Below are positions 6,551-15,158 of a stretch of 64,000 bases of DNA, piece after piece. Each line of letters opens with the position of its first letter. Positions within the stretch are counted from its first letter, which is position 1. A model generated the notes under the pieces. That model searched no databases and was not told the origin of the DNA. It worked only from the letters and a program-made list of their open reading frames with translations. The position numbers were made by a program, and so were the translations under genes. This DNA is from Bradyrhizobium ontarionense (GTDB lineage: Bacteria; Pseudomonadota; Alphaproteobacteria; Rhizobiales; Xanthobacteraceae): the NCBI RefSeq assembly GCF_021088345.1, contig NZ_CP088156.1:62001-126000 (forward strand). The letters are read 5' to 3'.

Positions 6551-9448
6551 ATGTCCGGGGTTTTGATCGGTGAGCTGATCCTTTGGCTGATCGTCGCGAT
6601 CATCGTCATCGTGGTCGCTGTCTACATCGTGAACTGGCTGTATCATCGGTCTTCGAAAGAGGTGTCTTTCGTCAGAACCGGCTTCCTCGGTGAGCGCGTC
6701 GTGATCAATGGCGGCGCGTTCGTGATGCCGTTCATCCACGACTACACCCCGGTCAACATGAACGTGCTGCCGATGGGCATCACGCGCTCCAAACAGGACG
6801 CCGTGATCACGCGGGACCGCATGCGCATCGATATCGAGGCGGACTTCTACGTCCGCGTGCAGCAGACGCGGGAGGCCGTGTCGATCGCGGCCGCGACACT
6901 CGGCCGGCGCACCCTCGAACCGGAAAAGCTGCACGCGCTGCTGTCCGGCAAGTTCGTCTCCGCTTTGCGCTCGGTCGCAGCCGAGATGACGATGGAGCAG
7001 ATGCACGAGCAGCGCGGCGACTATGTCGGACGCGTCAAGGCGGCCGCCGCCGAGGCCCTGGCGCAGAACGGCCTCGAACTGGAGTCGGTCGCGATCACCG
7101 ATCTGGACCAGACCGATCTCGAGTTCTTCAACCCGTCGAACCGGTTCGACGCCGAAGGCCTGACCCGGCTGATGGAGGACATCGAGAGCAAGCGCAAGCT
7201 GCGCAACGACATCGAGCAGGACTCGATGATCAAGATCCGCACCCGCAATCTGGAAGCCGAGCGCGAGGCCCTCGACATCGAGCGCGAGAGCGAGACGGCC
7301 CGGCTGGAGCAGGAGCGCGACATCGAGATGCGCCGCGCGCTGCAGCGGACGGAAGTGGCGCGCGAGCGGGCGCTGCGCGAGACCGAGGCCGAGCAGGCGC
7401 AGATCTCGGCGCGCGAGACGATCGAGAAGGCGCGCATCGCCAACGAGCTGGCGATTGCGGAGGCACGAATCGCGGCCGAGCGCGACACGCGGTCGCGGGA
7501 GATCGAGCGCACGCGGGCGGTCGAGGAACGTGAACTGCTCGCGCGCGAGGACATTGAGAAGGCGCGGATCGCCAACCAGCGCGCCATCGATGCCGCGCGG
7601 ATCGAGTCCGAACGCGAGGTGCGCCAGCGCGACATCGAGCGGACGCGCACGATCGAGGAAGCGGAAATTGCGGCGCGCGAGGCGGTCGAGAAAGCGAAAA
7701 TCCAGCAGGATCGCGCCGTCTCCGATGCGCGCATCGCCAACGACGAGGAGACGCGGCGCCGCGAGATCGAACGCACCCGGGCCGTCGAGCAGGCCGAGAT
7801 CGCGGCGCGCGAGGCGACCGAAAAGGCGCGGATCGCGCAGACCATGATCGTCAATCTGGAGCGGATCAGCTCCGACGAGCGGACGCGCGCCTCCGAGATC
7901 GCACAGGTGCGCAACATCCAGGAGGCCGAGATCGCGGCGCAGAAGGCGGTCGAGGCCGCACGGATCGCGCGCGAGCAGGCGCTGTCGGCGGAGCGCATCG
8001 CGGCCGAGCATGCGACCCGCAAGCTCGAGATCGAGCATAACCAGGGCATCGAAATCGCCGGCATCGCTGCGCGCGAGGCGACGGAAGCGAGCCGCATCGG
8101 GCAGGAGGAGCGGGTCCGTGCGCTCGAGATCGCACGCATCAGGACCATCGAGGAAGCCGACATCGCCTCGCGCGAGGCGATCGAGGCGGCACGGATCGCG
8201 CAGGAGCTGGCGGTGGCAGCGAAACGCATCCACTCGGAGACGGAAACGCGGAGCCTCGAGATCGCGCGCACGGAAGCCGTCGAAGCCGCTGATCTGAAGC
8301 GGCGTGAGGCTGTGGAGCGGCGCCGCATCGAGGTCGATCTGGCGCTGGAAGCCGACCGCATCGCGTCCTCGCGCACCCGCGAGGTCCTCAACATCGACCA
8401 GAAGAAGGCGATCGAGCTGGCCGACGAGATCAGGGTGATTGAGCTCGCGGCCAAGCGCTCCGAGCGCATCGATGCCGACCGTCAGGTCAAGGAAGCCGAG
8501 ATCCTGGCCCGCAAGCAGGTCGAGACGGCGGATGTGTCGCGCGAGCAGGCGCTGGAGGCAGCGCGGCTCGAACGCCGCCGCTCCATCGAGCAACTCGAGG
8601 TCGGCCGTGTCCAGGCGCTTCAGGAAGCCGAGATCGCCGCGCGCGAGGAAGTCGAGCGTGCGCGCATCGCCTCCGATCGCGGCTTGGACGAGGCCCGCAT
8701 CGGGCGCGAACGCGAGTTGCGCAAGCTCGAGGTCAACCGTGAGAAGGATGTCGAGACCGCGCTGATGGAGAAGGCGATCGCGCTGTATCAGAAGTCGCTG
8801 GAGGAATCGGCCGCCAAGGTCGCCGCCGAAGAGGCGCGGACGCGCGCCACCGAGGCGACGGAGAAGGTGGTCACGGCGCGTGAGAGCGAGATCGCGCGGC
8901 GCCGCAAGACCATCGAGGTGCTGCTTGCCGAGAAACAGGCCGAGGAAACCAAGATCGCCGCGGGGGCCGAACGGGTCCGTGCGGCGGTCGAAGCCGAGGC
9001 TCAGAAGCTGCTCAACGAGGCCGAGAACGTGCTGACCGACCAGGCGCGCTACTCGCTGTTCCGGCGCAAGCTGCTCGACCGCATCGAGGGCATCGTGCGC
9101 GAGAGCGTCAAGCCGATGGAGAAGATCGAGGGCATCCGCATTCTTCAGGTCGATGGTCTCAACGGCCATGGCGGCAACGGCAATGGCGGGCGCAGTGCGA
9201 CCGACGAGGTGATCGACTCCGCGCTGCGCTATCGCGTCCAGGCACCGCTGATCGATTCCCTGCTGGCCGACATCGGCGTCGAGGGCGGCAGCCTCGCTAA
9301 GATGCCCGGCCTGATCCGTGAAGCGCGCGACATGCAGGGAATCCGCAAGGACACTGCGGCCCGCAAGGACGCAGGCGGTGGAGGCGGCCCCGCTGACGGC
9401 GCGCCCTCTGAGCCGCCGGCCGACCGCGGCCCGCGCAAGAAGGGGTGA
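6551..9448 (+). CDS. Giant SPFH/flotillin-like membrane protein with long hendecad coiled coil
   Basis: A 965-residue protein, about twice the usual flotillin length. Residues about 8-33 form one N-terminal membrane helix. Residues about 40-205 are an SPFH/band-7 domain (FVRTGFLGERVVINGGAFVMPFIHD region). Residues about 215-850 are highly charged coiled coil. Within it lie 44-residue repeats starting RE(T/D/A)xEKARI at residues 288, 332, 376, 420 and 464, a 33-residue copy at 508, and full copies at 541 and 585. Both lengths are multiples of 11. The tail (after about 925) is Gly/Pro-rich. ATG 6551 has GGGAGG about 7 bp upstream. Such proteins usually build membrane-bound oligomeric scaffolds; a place inside a catabolic operon is unusual. 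Confidence 0.85.
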   Translation: MSGVLIGELILWLIVAIIVIVVAVYIVNWLYHRSSKEVSFVRTGFLGERVVINGGAFVMPFIHDYTPVNMNVLPMGITRSKQDAVITRDRMRIDIEADFYVRVQQTREAVSIAAATLGRRTLEPEKLHALLSGKFVSALRSVAAEMTMEQMHEQRGDYVGRVKAAAAEALAQNGLELESVAITDLDQTDLEFFNPSNRFDAEGLTRLMEDIESKRKLRNDIEQDSMIKIRTRNLEAEREALDIERESETARLEQERDIEMRRALQRTEVARERALRETEAEQAQISARETIEKARIANELAIAEARIAAERDTRSREIERTRAVEERELLAREDIEKARIANQRAIDAARIESEREVRQRDIERTRTIEEAEIAAREAVEKAKIQQDRAVSDARIANDEETRRREIERTRAVEQAEIAAREATEKARIAQTMIVNLERISSDERTRASEIAQVRNIQEAEIAAQKAVEAARIAREQALSAERIAAEHATRKLEIEHNQGIEIAGIAAREATEASRIGQEERVRALEIARIRTIEEADIASREAIEAARIAQELAVAAKRIHSETETRSLEIARTEAVEAADLKRREAVERRRIEVDLALEADRIASSRTREVLNIDQKKAIELADEIRVIELAAKRSERIDADRQVKEAEILARKQVETADVSREQALEAARLERRRSIEQLEVGRVQALQEAEIAAREEVERARIASDRGLDEARIGRERELRKLEVNREKDVETALMEKAIALYQKSLEESAAKVAAEEARTRATEATEKVVTARESEIARRRKTIEVLLAEKQAEETKIAAGAERVRAAVEAEAQKLLNEAENVLTDQARYSLFRRKLLDRIEGIVRESVKPMEKIEGIRILQVDGLNGHGGNGNGGRSATDEVIDSALRYRVQAPLIDSLLADIGVEGGSLAKMPGLIREARDMQGIRKDTAARKDAGGGGGPADGAPSEPPADRGPRKKG

Positions 9449-9454
9449 GGCGCC

Positions 9455-9892
9455 ATGGCGAGGGTCTACATCTCCACCGTCGTGAGTGCTCGCAACGACC
9501 GGGTATGGGCGCGCGTCCGCGACTTCAACGGCCTGCCGAACTGGCATCCGGCGATCGCCGAGAGCCGGATCGAGGGCGGCGAGCCCGCCGACAAGATCGG
9601 CTGTGTCAGGGACTTCCGGCTGCGCAATGGCGACCGCATCCGCGAGAAGCTGCTCGGCCTGTCCGACTACGACATGTTCTGCACCTATTCGATCCTGGAA
9701 TCGCCGATGGGGGTGTCGAACTACGTCGCGACCCTCAGGCTGACGCCGGTGACCGACGGAGACAAGACGTTTCTCGAATGGACCGCGGAGTTTGATTGCT
9801 CGCCCGAGCGCGAGGCCGATCTGGTCGCCTCGATCGGCGGCGGCGTGTTCCAGGGCGGCTTCGATGCGCTCAAGCGCGCGTTCGGAGGCTGA
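9455..9892 (+). CDS. SRPBCC-family protein (START/PYR-like ligand-binding fold), copy 1
   Basis: A 145-residue protein of the polyketide cyclase/dehydrase SRPBCC superfamily. It has the opening strand ending in VWARVRDFNGLPNWHPAI, followed by GCVRDFRLRNGDRIREKL and the late helix ESIGGG/FQGGFDALKR-type region. These proteins form a hydrophobic cavity that binds small ligands. The next gene is a clear paralogue sharing the DFNG..WHPA, DKIGCVR and F..GF.A.. landmarks, so this is a tandem duplication. Both sit directly before a CoxMSL-type molybdenum hydroxylase. CoxG proteins are also SRPBCC members, but this short form lacks a membrane anchor. Role unknown; ligand handling is a guess. Confidence 0.8.
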   Translation: MARVYISTVVSARNDRVWARVRDFNGLPNWHPAIAESRIEGGEPADKIGCVRDFRLRNGDRIREKLLGLSDYDMFCTYSILESPMGVSNYVATLRLTPVTDGDKTFLEWTAEFDCSPEREADLVASIGGGVFQGGFDALKRAFGG

Positions 9893-9895
9893 GCC

Positions 9896-10339
9896 GTGCC
9901 GCACGTCGTCAAGAGCACCATCATCGACGCGCCGACCGAGATGGTGTGGGATGTGCTGCGCGACTTCAACGGCCATGATCGCTGGCATCCCGCGGTCGCG
10001 ACCTCGGCGATCGAGCGCGCGCAGGCGTCCGACAAGATCGGCTGCGTCAGGCGCTTTCGCCTCAAGGACGGCTCTGAGCTGCGCGAGCAGCTGCTGGCGC
10101 TGTCCGATCTCGAACAGAGCTTCAGCTATTGCCTGCTCGATACGCCGATCCAGCTGTTCAACTACGTCGCCCATGTCCGGCTGCTGCCGGTCACCGACGG
10201 TGATCGCACCTTCTGGCACTGGGAGAGCCGTTTCACGACGCGGCCCGAGCAGTCCGAGGCGCTCGCGCGCATGGTCGCAGAAGACATCTACCAGGCCGGC
10301 TTCGAGGCGATCCGATCGCATCTGAAGCAGGCGACATGA
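9896..10339 (+). CDS. SRPBCC-family protein (START/PYR-like ligand-binding fold), copy 2
   Basis: A 147-residue paralogue of the protein encoded just upstream. It keeps the same landmarks: VWDVLRDFNGHDRWHPAV, SDKIGCVRRFRLKDGSELREQLLAL and the C-terminal helix IYQAGFEAIRSHLKQ. The start is GTG at 9896, three bases after the previous stop; the frame is closed upstream so no ATG alternative exists nearby. Two diverged copies in tandem suggest either binding of two different intermediates or a heterodimer. Function is not assigned. Confidence 0.8.
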   Translation: MPHVVKSTIIDAPTEMVWDVLRDFNGHDRWHPAVATSAIERAQASDKIGCVRRFRLKDGSELREQLLALSDLEQSFSYCLLDTPIQLFNYVAHVRLLPVTDGDRTFWHWESRFTTRPEQSEALARMVAEDIYQAGFEAIRSHLKQAT

Positions 10340-10354
10340 ACAAGAGGTGAGCCG

Positions 10355-11176
10355 ATGCCGGTCACGGTGAAGACGTTTCAGGCGGTAAGCGAAGCAGCGT
10401 CCGCGCTGTCCTCGGACCGCGCTGCGCGCTATCTCGGCGGCGGCACGCTTGTCATGCGCGATCTCAACGAGGGCGATGTCTCGATTGCCACCGTGATCCG
10501 CGCCACCGACCGCGCCCTGCAGGGCATCGATGCCGCGGGCGCGCGCATCCGGATCGGGGCCGGCGTGACCTTCGCCCGCGTGCTGGCCGAGCGTGAGCTC
10601 CCCTTCCTGCATCCGGCGGCACGCTCGATCGGCGGGCCGGCCGTTCGCAACATGGGGACCGTCGGCGGCAATCTGTTCGCGCCGGCGCCGTTCGGCGATT
10701 TCACGGTGGCGCTGCTGGCGCTCGACGGCATGGTCTCGGTGCAGGGCGGCTTCGGGGTCAGGGACATGCCGCTCGAAGAATTCCTGCAATCGCGCGACCG
10801 TCAGGCCGGCGCGCTGGTCGTCGCCGTGTCCTGCATCCGGCCGGCGTCGGCGGATGCGTTTCGCTACCGCAAGATCGCGCGCATCAAGCCGAAGGGCGGA
10901 TCGGTGATCACGCTCGCCGCGCATCTTCCGCAGAGCGGCGGCCGCGTGAGCGGCGCCCGGATCGCGCTGGGCTCGATGGCGCCGACTGCGATGCGCGCCA
11001 AGGCGGCCGAGCGCGCGCTCGAAGGCCGGCCGCTCGATGCGACGGCGATCAGTGCCGCGGCCGCCGCGGCGGGCGAGGGGACCACTCCAACTGATAATTC
11101 TCTGGCCAGCGCGTGGTACCGCCGCGAAGTGGTCGGCGTGCATCTGCGGCGACTGCTGTCGGGACAGGAGAGCTAG
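10355..11176 (+). CDS. Molybdenum hydroxylase, FAD-binding medium subunit (CoxM-like)
   Basis: A 273-residue FAD subunit of the xanthine dehydrogenase/CO dehydrogenase superfamily. The two FAD pyrophosphate motifs are visible: YLGGGTLV near residue 30 and RNMGTVGGNLFAP near residue 100. A CO_deh_flav_C-like C-terminal domain follows. It would pass electrons from the 2Fe-2S subunit to an acceptor. RBS-like GAGGTGAG lies just before the ATG. It opens a contiguous FAD, Fe-S, Mo, MoxR, VWA gene set in the same relative order as cox-type operons. Confidence 0.9.
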   Translation: MPVTVKTFQAVSEAASALSSDRAARYLGGGTLVMRDLNEGDVSIATVIRATDRALQGIDAAGARIRIGAGVTFARVLAERELPFLHPAARSIGGPAVRNMGTVGGNLFAPAPFGDFTVALLALDGMVSVQGGFGVRDMPLEEFLQSRDRQAGALVVAVSCIRPASADAFRYRKIARIKPKGGSVITLAAHLPQSGGRVSGARIALGSMAPTAMRAKAAERALEGRPLDATAISAAAAAAGEGTTPTDNSLASAWYRREVVGVHLRRLLSGQES

Positions 11177-11179
11177 ACC

Positions 11180-11659
11180 ATGGCAAGGACTCCGCTTCAG
11201 TTCCGTCACAACGGTCGCGACGTCGCGCTGTTCGTCGACGGCGGCAGCAACCTGCTGGTGGTGTTGCGCGAGATGGTCGGCGACACCACGCCGAAGTTTG
11301 GTTGCGGGCAGGGCGGCTGCGGCGCCTGCACCGTGCTGATCGATGGCGATGCACATCTCTCGTGCCTGACGCTCGCCGAGGCCGTCGAGGGCCGCGCGGT
11401 CGAGACGCTCGATGGCATCAAGAGCGGGCCGAATCTGCATCCGCTGCAGCGGGCCTTTGCCGAGGGCTTCGCCGCCCAATGCGGCTATTGCACGCCGGGC
11501 ATGCTGATGGCGGCGAAGGCGCTGCTCGACCGGACTCCGCAGCCGAGCCGCGAGCAGGTCGTCGAAGCCATCTCCGGCAACATCTGCCGCTGCACCGGCT
11601 ACGAGCCGATCATCAATGCGGTGCTGGCGGCGGCCGCGTCGCTGCGCGCGAGCGCCTGA
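11180..11659 (+). CDS. Molybdenum hydroxylase, [2Fe-2S] small subunit (CoxS-like)
   Basis: A 159-residue iron-sulfur subunit of normal family length. The N-terminal plant-type ferredoxin cluster is seen as GCGQGGCGACTV with a further Cys in LSCLTLAE. The C-terminal all-helical [2Fe-2S] domain has CGYCTPGML and ICRCTGYE. All eight expected cluster cysteines appear to be present. It starts 3 bp after the FAD subunit stop, so the subunits are very likely co-translated. Confidence 0.93.
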   Translation: MARTPLQFRHNGRDVALFVDGGSNLLVVLREMVGDTTPKFGCGQGGCGACTVLIDGDAHLSCLTLAEAVEGRAVETLDGIKSGPNLHPLQRAFAEGFAAQCGYCTPGMLMAAKALLDRTPQPSREQVVEAISGNICRCTGYEPIINAVLAAAASLRASA

Positions 11660-11671
11660 GGAGAGATCGCC

Positions 11672-13246
11672 ATGCTGGAACTGCGCAAGGACATCTTCGC
11701 CGACGAGCGCGACGACAATCTGAACGAGATCGGCAAGGGCACCCAGCGCCAGGACATGCTGGGCCACGTCACGGGGACCTCGACCTATTTCAACGATCAC
11801 AGACTGCAGGGCATGCTGCATCTGAAGGTCGTCAGGTCGACGCAGGCCCACGCGCGGCTGCGTCGCATCGACACCAGCGAGGCGGAGCGTTCCGAGGGCG
11901 TCAGGCGGATCATCCGCGGCAGCGACGTGCCGCGCAATCTCAACACGCTGCTCAGCCTGATCAATTTCGGTAAGGACGATGAACCGACGCTGGCGGTCGA
12001 CAAGGTCCGCTACAAGGGCGAGCCGATCGTCGCCGTAGTCGCCGATACGCCGCGGGCTGCTTCCGAGGCGGCGGCCAAGGTGCGTGTCGACTATGAGACG
12101 TTGCCGGCGGTGTTCGACGTCGAGGAGGCGCTCAAGCCCGGTGCGCCTGTTGTCAACGAGACCTATCCGAAGAATACCTTCACCTATCACGACCGCTACG
12201 ATCACCAGAAGCTGCGCTTCGGCGATGTGGAGCGGGGTTTTGCCGGCGCCGATCATGTGCTGGAGCAGCGCTACCAGATGTCGCCGATCGAGCATGCGCC
12301 GGTCGAGACCAACGGCTCCATCGCCGCGCCCGACACCAACGGACGCTACGTGGTCTACACCTCGACCCAGGCGCTGTTCTTCTCGCTCGACACCTGCGCC
12401 AAGATTCTCGATCTGCCGTCGAACACCTTCCATTTCATCGGCGGCACCGTGGGCGGCGGCTTCGGTGGCAAGGTCGATACGCTGACAGAACCGCTCGCCA
12501 TTCTGGCCGCGATGCTGACCGGGCGGCCGGTGCGCTACGTGCTCGGGCGCGAGGAGGAGATGCAGTTCGGGCCGCCGCGCGGCGCCGAGCGCATCTACGT
12601 CAAGGACGGCGTCATGCGCGACGGCCGCATCGTCGCGCGCCAGATTCGAGGCTATTTCGACTCCGGCGCCTACACCCGGCTGTCGAGCTACGCGGTGGTC
12701 AAATGCGCCGCGCATCTGCCTGGTCCCTACACGATCCCGAATGTTCATGGCGACATCTACTGCGTCTACACCAACCGCACGCCGGCGACGGCGATGCGCG
12801 GCTTCGGCATCACCGGCATGGACTTCGCGCTCGAATGCCAGATGGACAAGCTCGCGCATCTCATCGGCATGGACCCCATGGAGTTCCGCATCCTCAATGC
12901 CTATCGCGACGGTGACATGAAGGCGCATCGACGCGAGGCCAAGAACACCGCGCTGATCGAATGCGTCCAGGTCGCGGCCGAGAAGGCCAAATGGCCGATC
13001 CGCGATGAATTCCGCCGGATGTCGTCGCGCAAGGATGGCGGCGGTGCGCGGGCCGCGGTGCCGTCGACGCCGCGTGAGCCCGCTCAGCCGCGTTCGGCTC
13101 CCGCGCAGCAGCGCACCAGCTATGACCGCGGCATTTCGGTGCCAGCTCAGCCCGAACCGCCACCACCGCCACCGCAGAATCCGGCGCCGTCTCCGGCGCA
13201 CGGCGCGACGCGGTTCTCGTCGGTGTTCGGGACCAGGAGGCGCTGA
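11672..13246 (+). CDS. Molybdenum hydroxylase large subunit, N-terminal half (CoxL-like; split gene)
   Basis: A 524-residue protein covering the hammerhead domain and first molybdopterin-binding domain (MoCoBD_1) of the xanthine dehydrogenase large subunit. The cofactor motif GGTVGGGFGGK lies near residues 258-268. Around NRTPATAMRGFG the CO dehydrogenase active-site motif AYxCSFR is absent, so this is not a form I CO dehydrogenase. After about residue 450 the family alignment is replaced by about 75 residues rich in Pro, Arg and Ala, with a run of consecutive prolines, ending at TGA 13244-13246. The second half of the subunit is encoded by the next gene, one base away. The substrate is probably a heterocycle or aldehyde; not readable. 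Confidence 0.85.
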   Translation: MLELRKDIFADERDDNLNEIGKGTQRQDMLGHVTGTSTYFNDHRLQGMLHLKVVRSTQAHARLRRIDTSEAERSEGVRRIIRGSDVPRNLNTLLSLINFGKDDEPTLAVDKVRYKGEPIVAVVADTPRAASEAAAKVRVDYETLPAVFDVEEALKPGAPVVNETYPKNTFTYHDRYDHQKLRFGDVERGFAGADHVLEQRYQMSPIEHAPVETNGSIAAPDTNGRYVVYTSTQALFFSLDTCAKILDLPSNTFHFIGGTVGGGFGGKVDTLTEPLAILAAMLTGRPVRYVLGREEEMQFGPPRGAERIYVKDGVMRDGRIVARQIRGYFDSGAYTRLSSYAVVKCAAHLPGPYTIPNVHGDIYCVYTNRTPATAMRGFGITGMDFALECQMDKLAHLIGMDPMEFRILNAYRDGDMKAHRREAKNTALIECVQVAAEKAKWPIRDEFRRMSSRKDGGGARAAVPSTPREPAQPRSAPAQQRTSYDRGISVPAQPEPPPPPPQNPAPSPAHGATRFSSVFGTRRR

Positions 13247-13247
13247 C

Positions 13248-14270
13248 ATGACAAGGCACCGCGGCCGCGGCATGGCGGCCATCAACTATCCGATCGGCAT
13301 GAACCTTGGCGGCGATCCAAGCCAGGCGTTGGTGCACTCCAACCCAAGTGGCAAGTTCACCGTGGCGCTGTCCTCGATCGACCTCGGGCAGGGCATGAAG
13401 TCGGTGACGCGGCAGATCTGCGCCGAGACGCTCGGCGTGCCCGTCGAGGACGTCTATGTCGACACCGCTGACTCCGACACGGGTCCGCACTGCATGGGCT
13501 CGTTCGCCTCGCGCGGCACCCATCGCGTCGGCAATGCGGTGATGGCGGCGGCCAAGGAGGCGCGCGGTGTCATGATGGAGGCGGCTGCGGAAGAGCTCGA
13601 GGTCAACGCCAGCGATCTCGAGACCGACGGCCGCGGCAACATCCACGTCAAGGGCGCGCCGCACCGCTCGATCTCGGTCAAGGACGTCGCCATCGCCGCG
13701 CAGTTCCGGCAGGGCAAGACCATCTCGGGGCGCGGCATCTTCCTGGTGCCGCTGTCGGACGTCGATCCCGAGACCGGCGAGATGTCGCCGGCGACCTGCT
13801 ACGCGCATGCGTGTCTCGTCGCCGAAGTCGAGGTCGATGACGAGACCGGTGAGGTCGGGGTCGTCAGGATGGACAGCGCCTACGAACTGGGGCGTGCGCT
13901 CAATCCGCGGCTGGTCGAGCAGCAGCTGGTCGGCGGGGCATGGATGGGCATGAGCCACGCGCTGTATGAGACGACGGAGCCGTATTATCCTGATCCGGAG
14001 CAAGGCCCGCGCGATTTCGTCGAGTATCTGATGCCGGGACCGGGCGACATCTGTCCGCACGACATCGCGGTGCTGGAGCGGCCGGCGCCCGACGGCCCGT
14101 TCGGCGGCAAGGGTCCGGGCGAGATGTGCGCCAATCCGGTGCTGCCGGCGATCGCGAACGCGATCTTCAATGCGGTCGGCGTGCGCATCGACGATCTGCC
14201 GATCACGCCGGAGAAGGTGCTGCGCGCGATCAAGGCCCAGGGCGGCGCCCGGCCGCAGACGCGGCGGTGA
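13248..14270 (+). CDS. Molybdenum hydroxylase large subunit, C-terminal half (MoCoBD_2; split gene)
   Basis: A 340-residue protein with the second molybdopterin-binding domain. It shows LSSIDLGQGMKSVTRQI near residues 35-55, the ASRGTHRVGNAV segment, and GGKGPGEM containing the GxGE glutamate that acts as the catalytic base in this superfamily. ATG 13248 begins one base after the stop of the N-terminal half; upstream codons in this frame belong to the overlap with that gene. The first ~20 residues are basic and may be the junction. Both halves together cover a normal ~770-residue subunit. The reading frames differ, so this is either a genuine two-gene architecture or one frameshift; the long Pro-rich tail of the first half favours the former. 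Confidence 0.83.
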   Translation: MTRHRGRGMAAINYPIGMNLGGDPSQALVHSNPSGKFTVALSSIDLGQGMKSVTRQICAETLGVPVEDVYVDTADSDTGPHCMGSFASRGTHRVGNAVMAAAKEARGVMMEAAAEELEVNASDLETDGRGNIHVKGAPHRSISVKDVAIAAQFRQGKTISGRGIFLVPLSDVDPETGEMSPATCYAHACLVAEVEVDDETGEVGVVRMDSAYELGRALNPRLVEQQLVGGAWMGMSHALYETTEPYYPDPEQGPRDFVEYLMPGPGDICPHDIAVLERPAPDGPFGGKGPGEMCANPVLPAIANAIFNAVGVRIDDLPITPEKVLRAIKAQGGARPQTRR

Positions 14271-14276
14271 CGCAAC

Positions 14277-15158
14277 ATGGTCGTCCGCAGCAACATCGTC
14301 GGCATCGACTCGCCACAGGCGCTGGAGAAGGCGCTGCGCGCGGCCTACTATCTGGCCGACGAGGGGCTGTCCACCGCGGCCTATCTGGCGCTCGCGTTGG
14401 GTAAACCGTTGCTGCTCGAGGGCGCGCCCGGTGTCGGCAAGACCGAAGCGGCAAAGGCGATCGCCGCAGTGCTCGGCCGCAAGCTGATCCGCCTGCAATG
14501 CTATGAGGGCATCGACGCTGCGGCGGCGCTCTACGAGTGGAACTATCCGCGCCAGATGCTGGCGATCCGCCAGGCCGGCGAGGAGAGCATCGACATCTAT
14601 GGCGAGACCTTCCTGATCGAGCGGCCGATGCTGGCCTGCCTGCGCGCGCCGGACTCGACCGTGCTCCTGATCGACGAGATCGATCGTGCGGATCAGGAGT
14701 TCGAGGCCTTCCTGCTCGAGTTCCTGTCCGACTTCCAGATCTCGATTCCGGAGCGGGGCACGGTCCGCGCGGCCGAGCGTCCGGTCGTCGTGCTGACCTC
14801 GAACCGGACCCGTGACCTGCATGAAGCGTTGCGCCGCCGCTGCGTCTATCATTGGATCGACTATCCCGATGCGGAGCGCGAGGCGCGGATCGTTATGATG
14901 CGGGCCTCGAGCGTGGCGGAGGCGACCGCACGCGCCGTCGTGGCGGCGGTGGCGAAGCTCAGGCGCGAGCCTTTGAGCAAGGCGCCCGGGATTGCCGAAG
15001 CGGTCGACTGGGCCGAGGCCGCGACGCTGCTGAACCAGACCGGCGCGCGCTGGCCGGACGCCTTCAGGCGCTCGCTCGGCGTCGCGCTGAAGGACGAGGA
15101 GGATCTGTCCTTCATCGCGCCCCGGCTGGATGCGCTGCTGGCGGAGGCAATGACATGA
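14277..15158 (+). CDS. MoxR-type AAA ATPase (CoxD-like)
   Basis: A 293-residue AAA+ ATPase of the MoxR family. Walker A is GAPGVGKTE near residue 48 and Walker B is VLLIDEIDRAD near residue 130. The sensor segment LTSNRTRDLHEALRRRC and the MoxR hallmark FLSDFQISIPERG are also present. CoxD, its counterpart in CO dehydrogenase operons, acts with a VWA partner in assembling the bimetallic active site. The VWA gene follows with a 4-bp ATGA overlap, which supports a paired MoxR-VWA chaperone for the molybdenum hydroxylase. Confidence 0.9.
   Translation: MVVRSNIVGIDSPQALEKALRAAYYLADEGLSTAAYLALALGKPLLLEGAPGVGKTEAAKAIAAVLGRKLIRLQCYEGIDAAAALYEWNYPRQMLAIRQAGEESIDIYGETFLIERPMLACLRAPDSTVLLIDEIDRADQEFEAFLLEFLSDFQISIPERGTVRAAERPVVVLTSNRTRDLHEALRRRCVYHWIDYPDAEREARIVMMRASSVAEATARAVVAAVAKLRREPLSKAPGIAEAVDWAEAATLLNQTGARWPDAFRRSLGVALKDEEDLSFIAPRLDALLAEAMT

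Noticed and set aside
5777..13285. A 2502-codon open frame on the minus strand
   Set aside because: It lies opposite the SPFH, SRPBCC and Mo hydroxylase genes. Its translation mirrors their codons (Arg/Asp/His-rich, no domains). It is a shadow caused by high GC.
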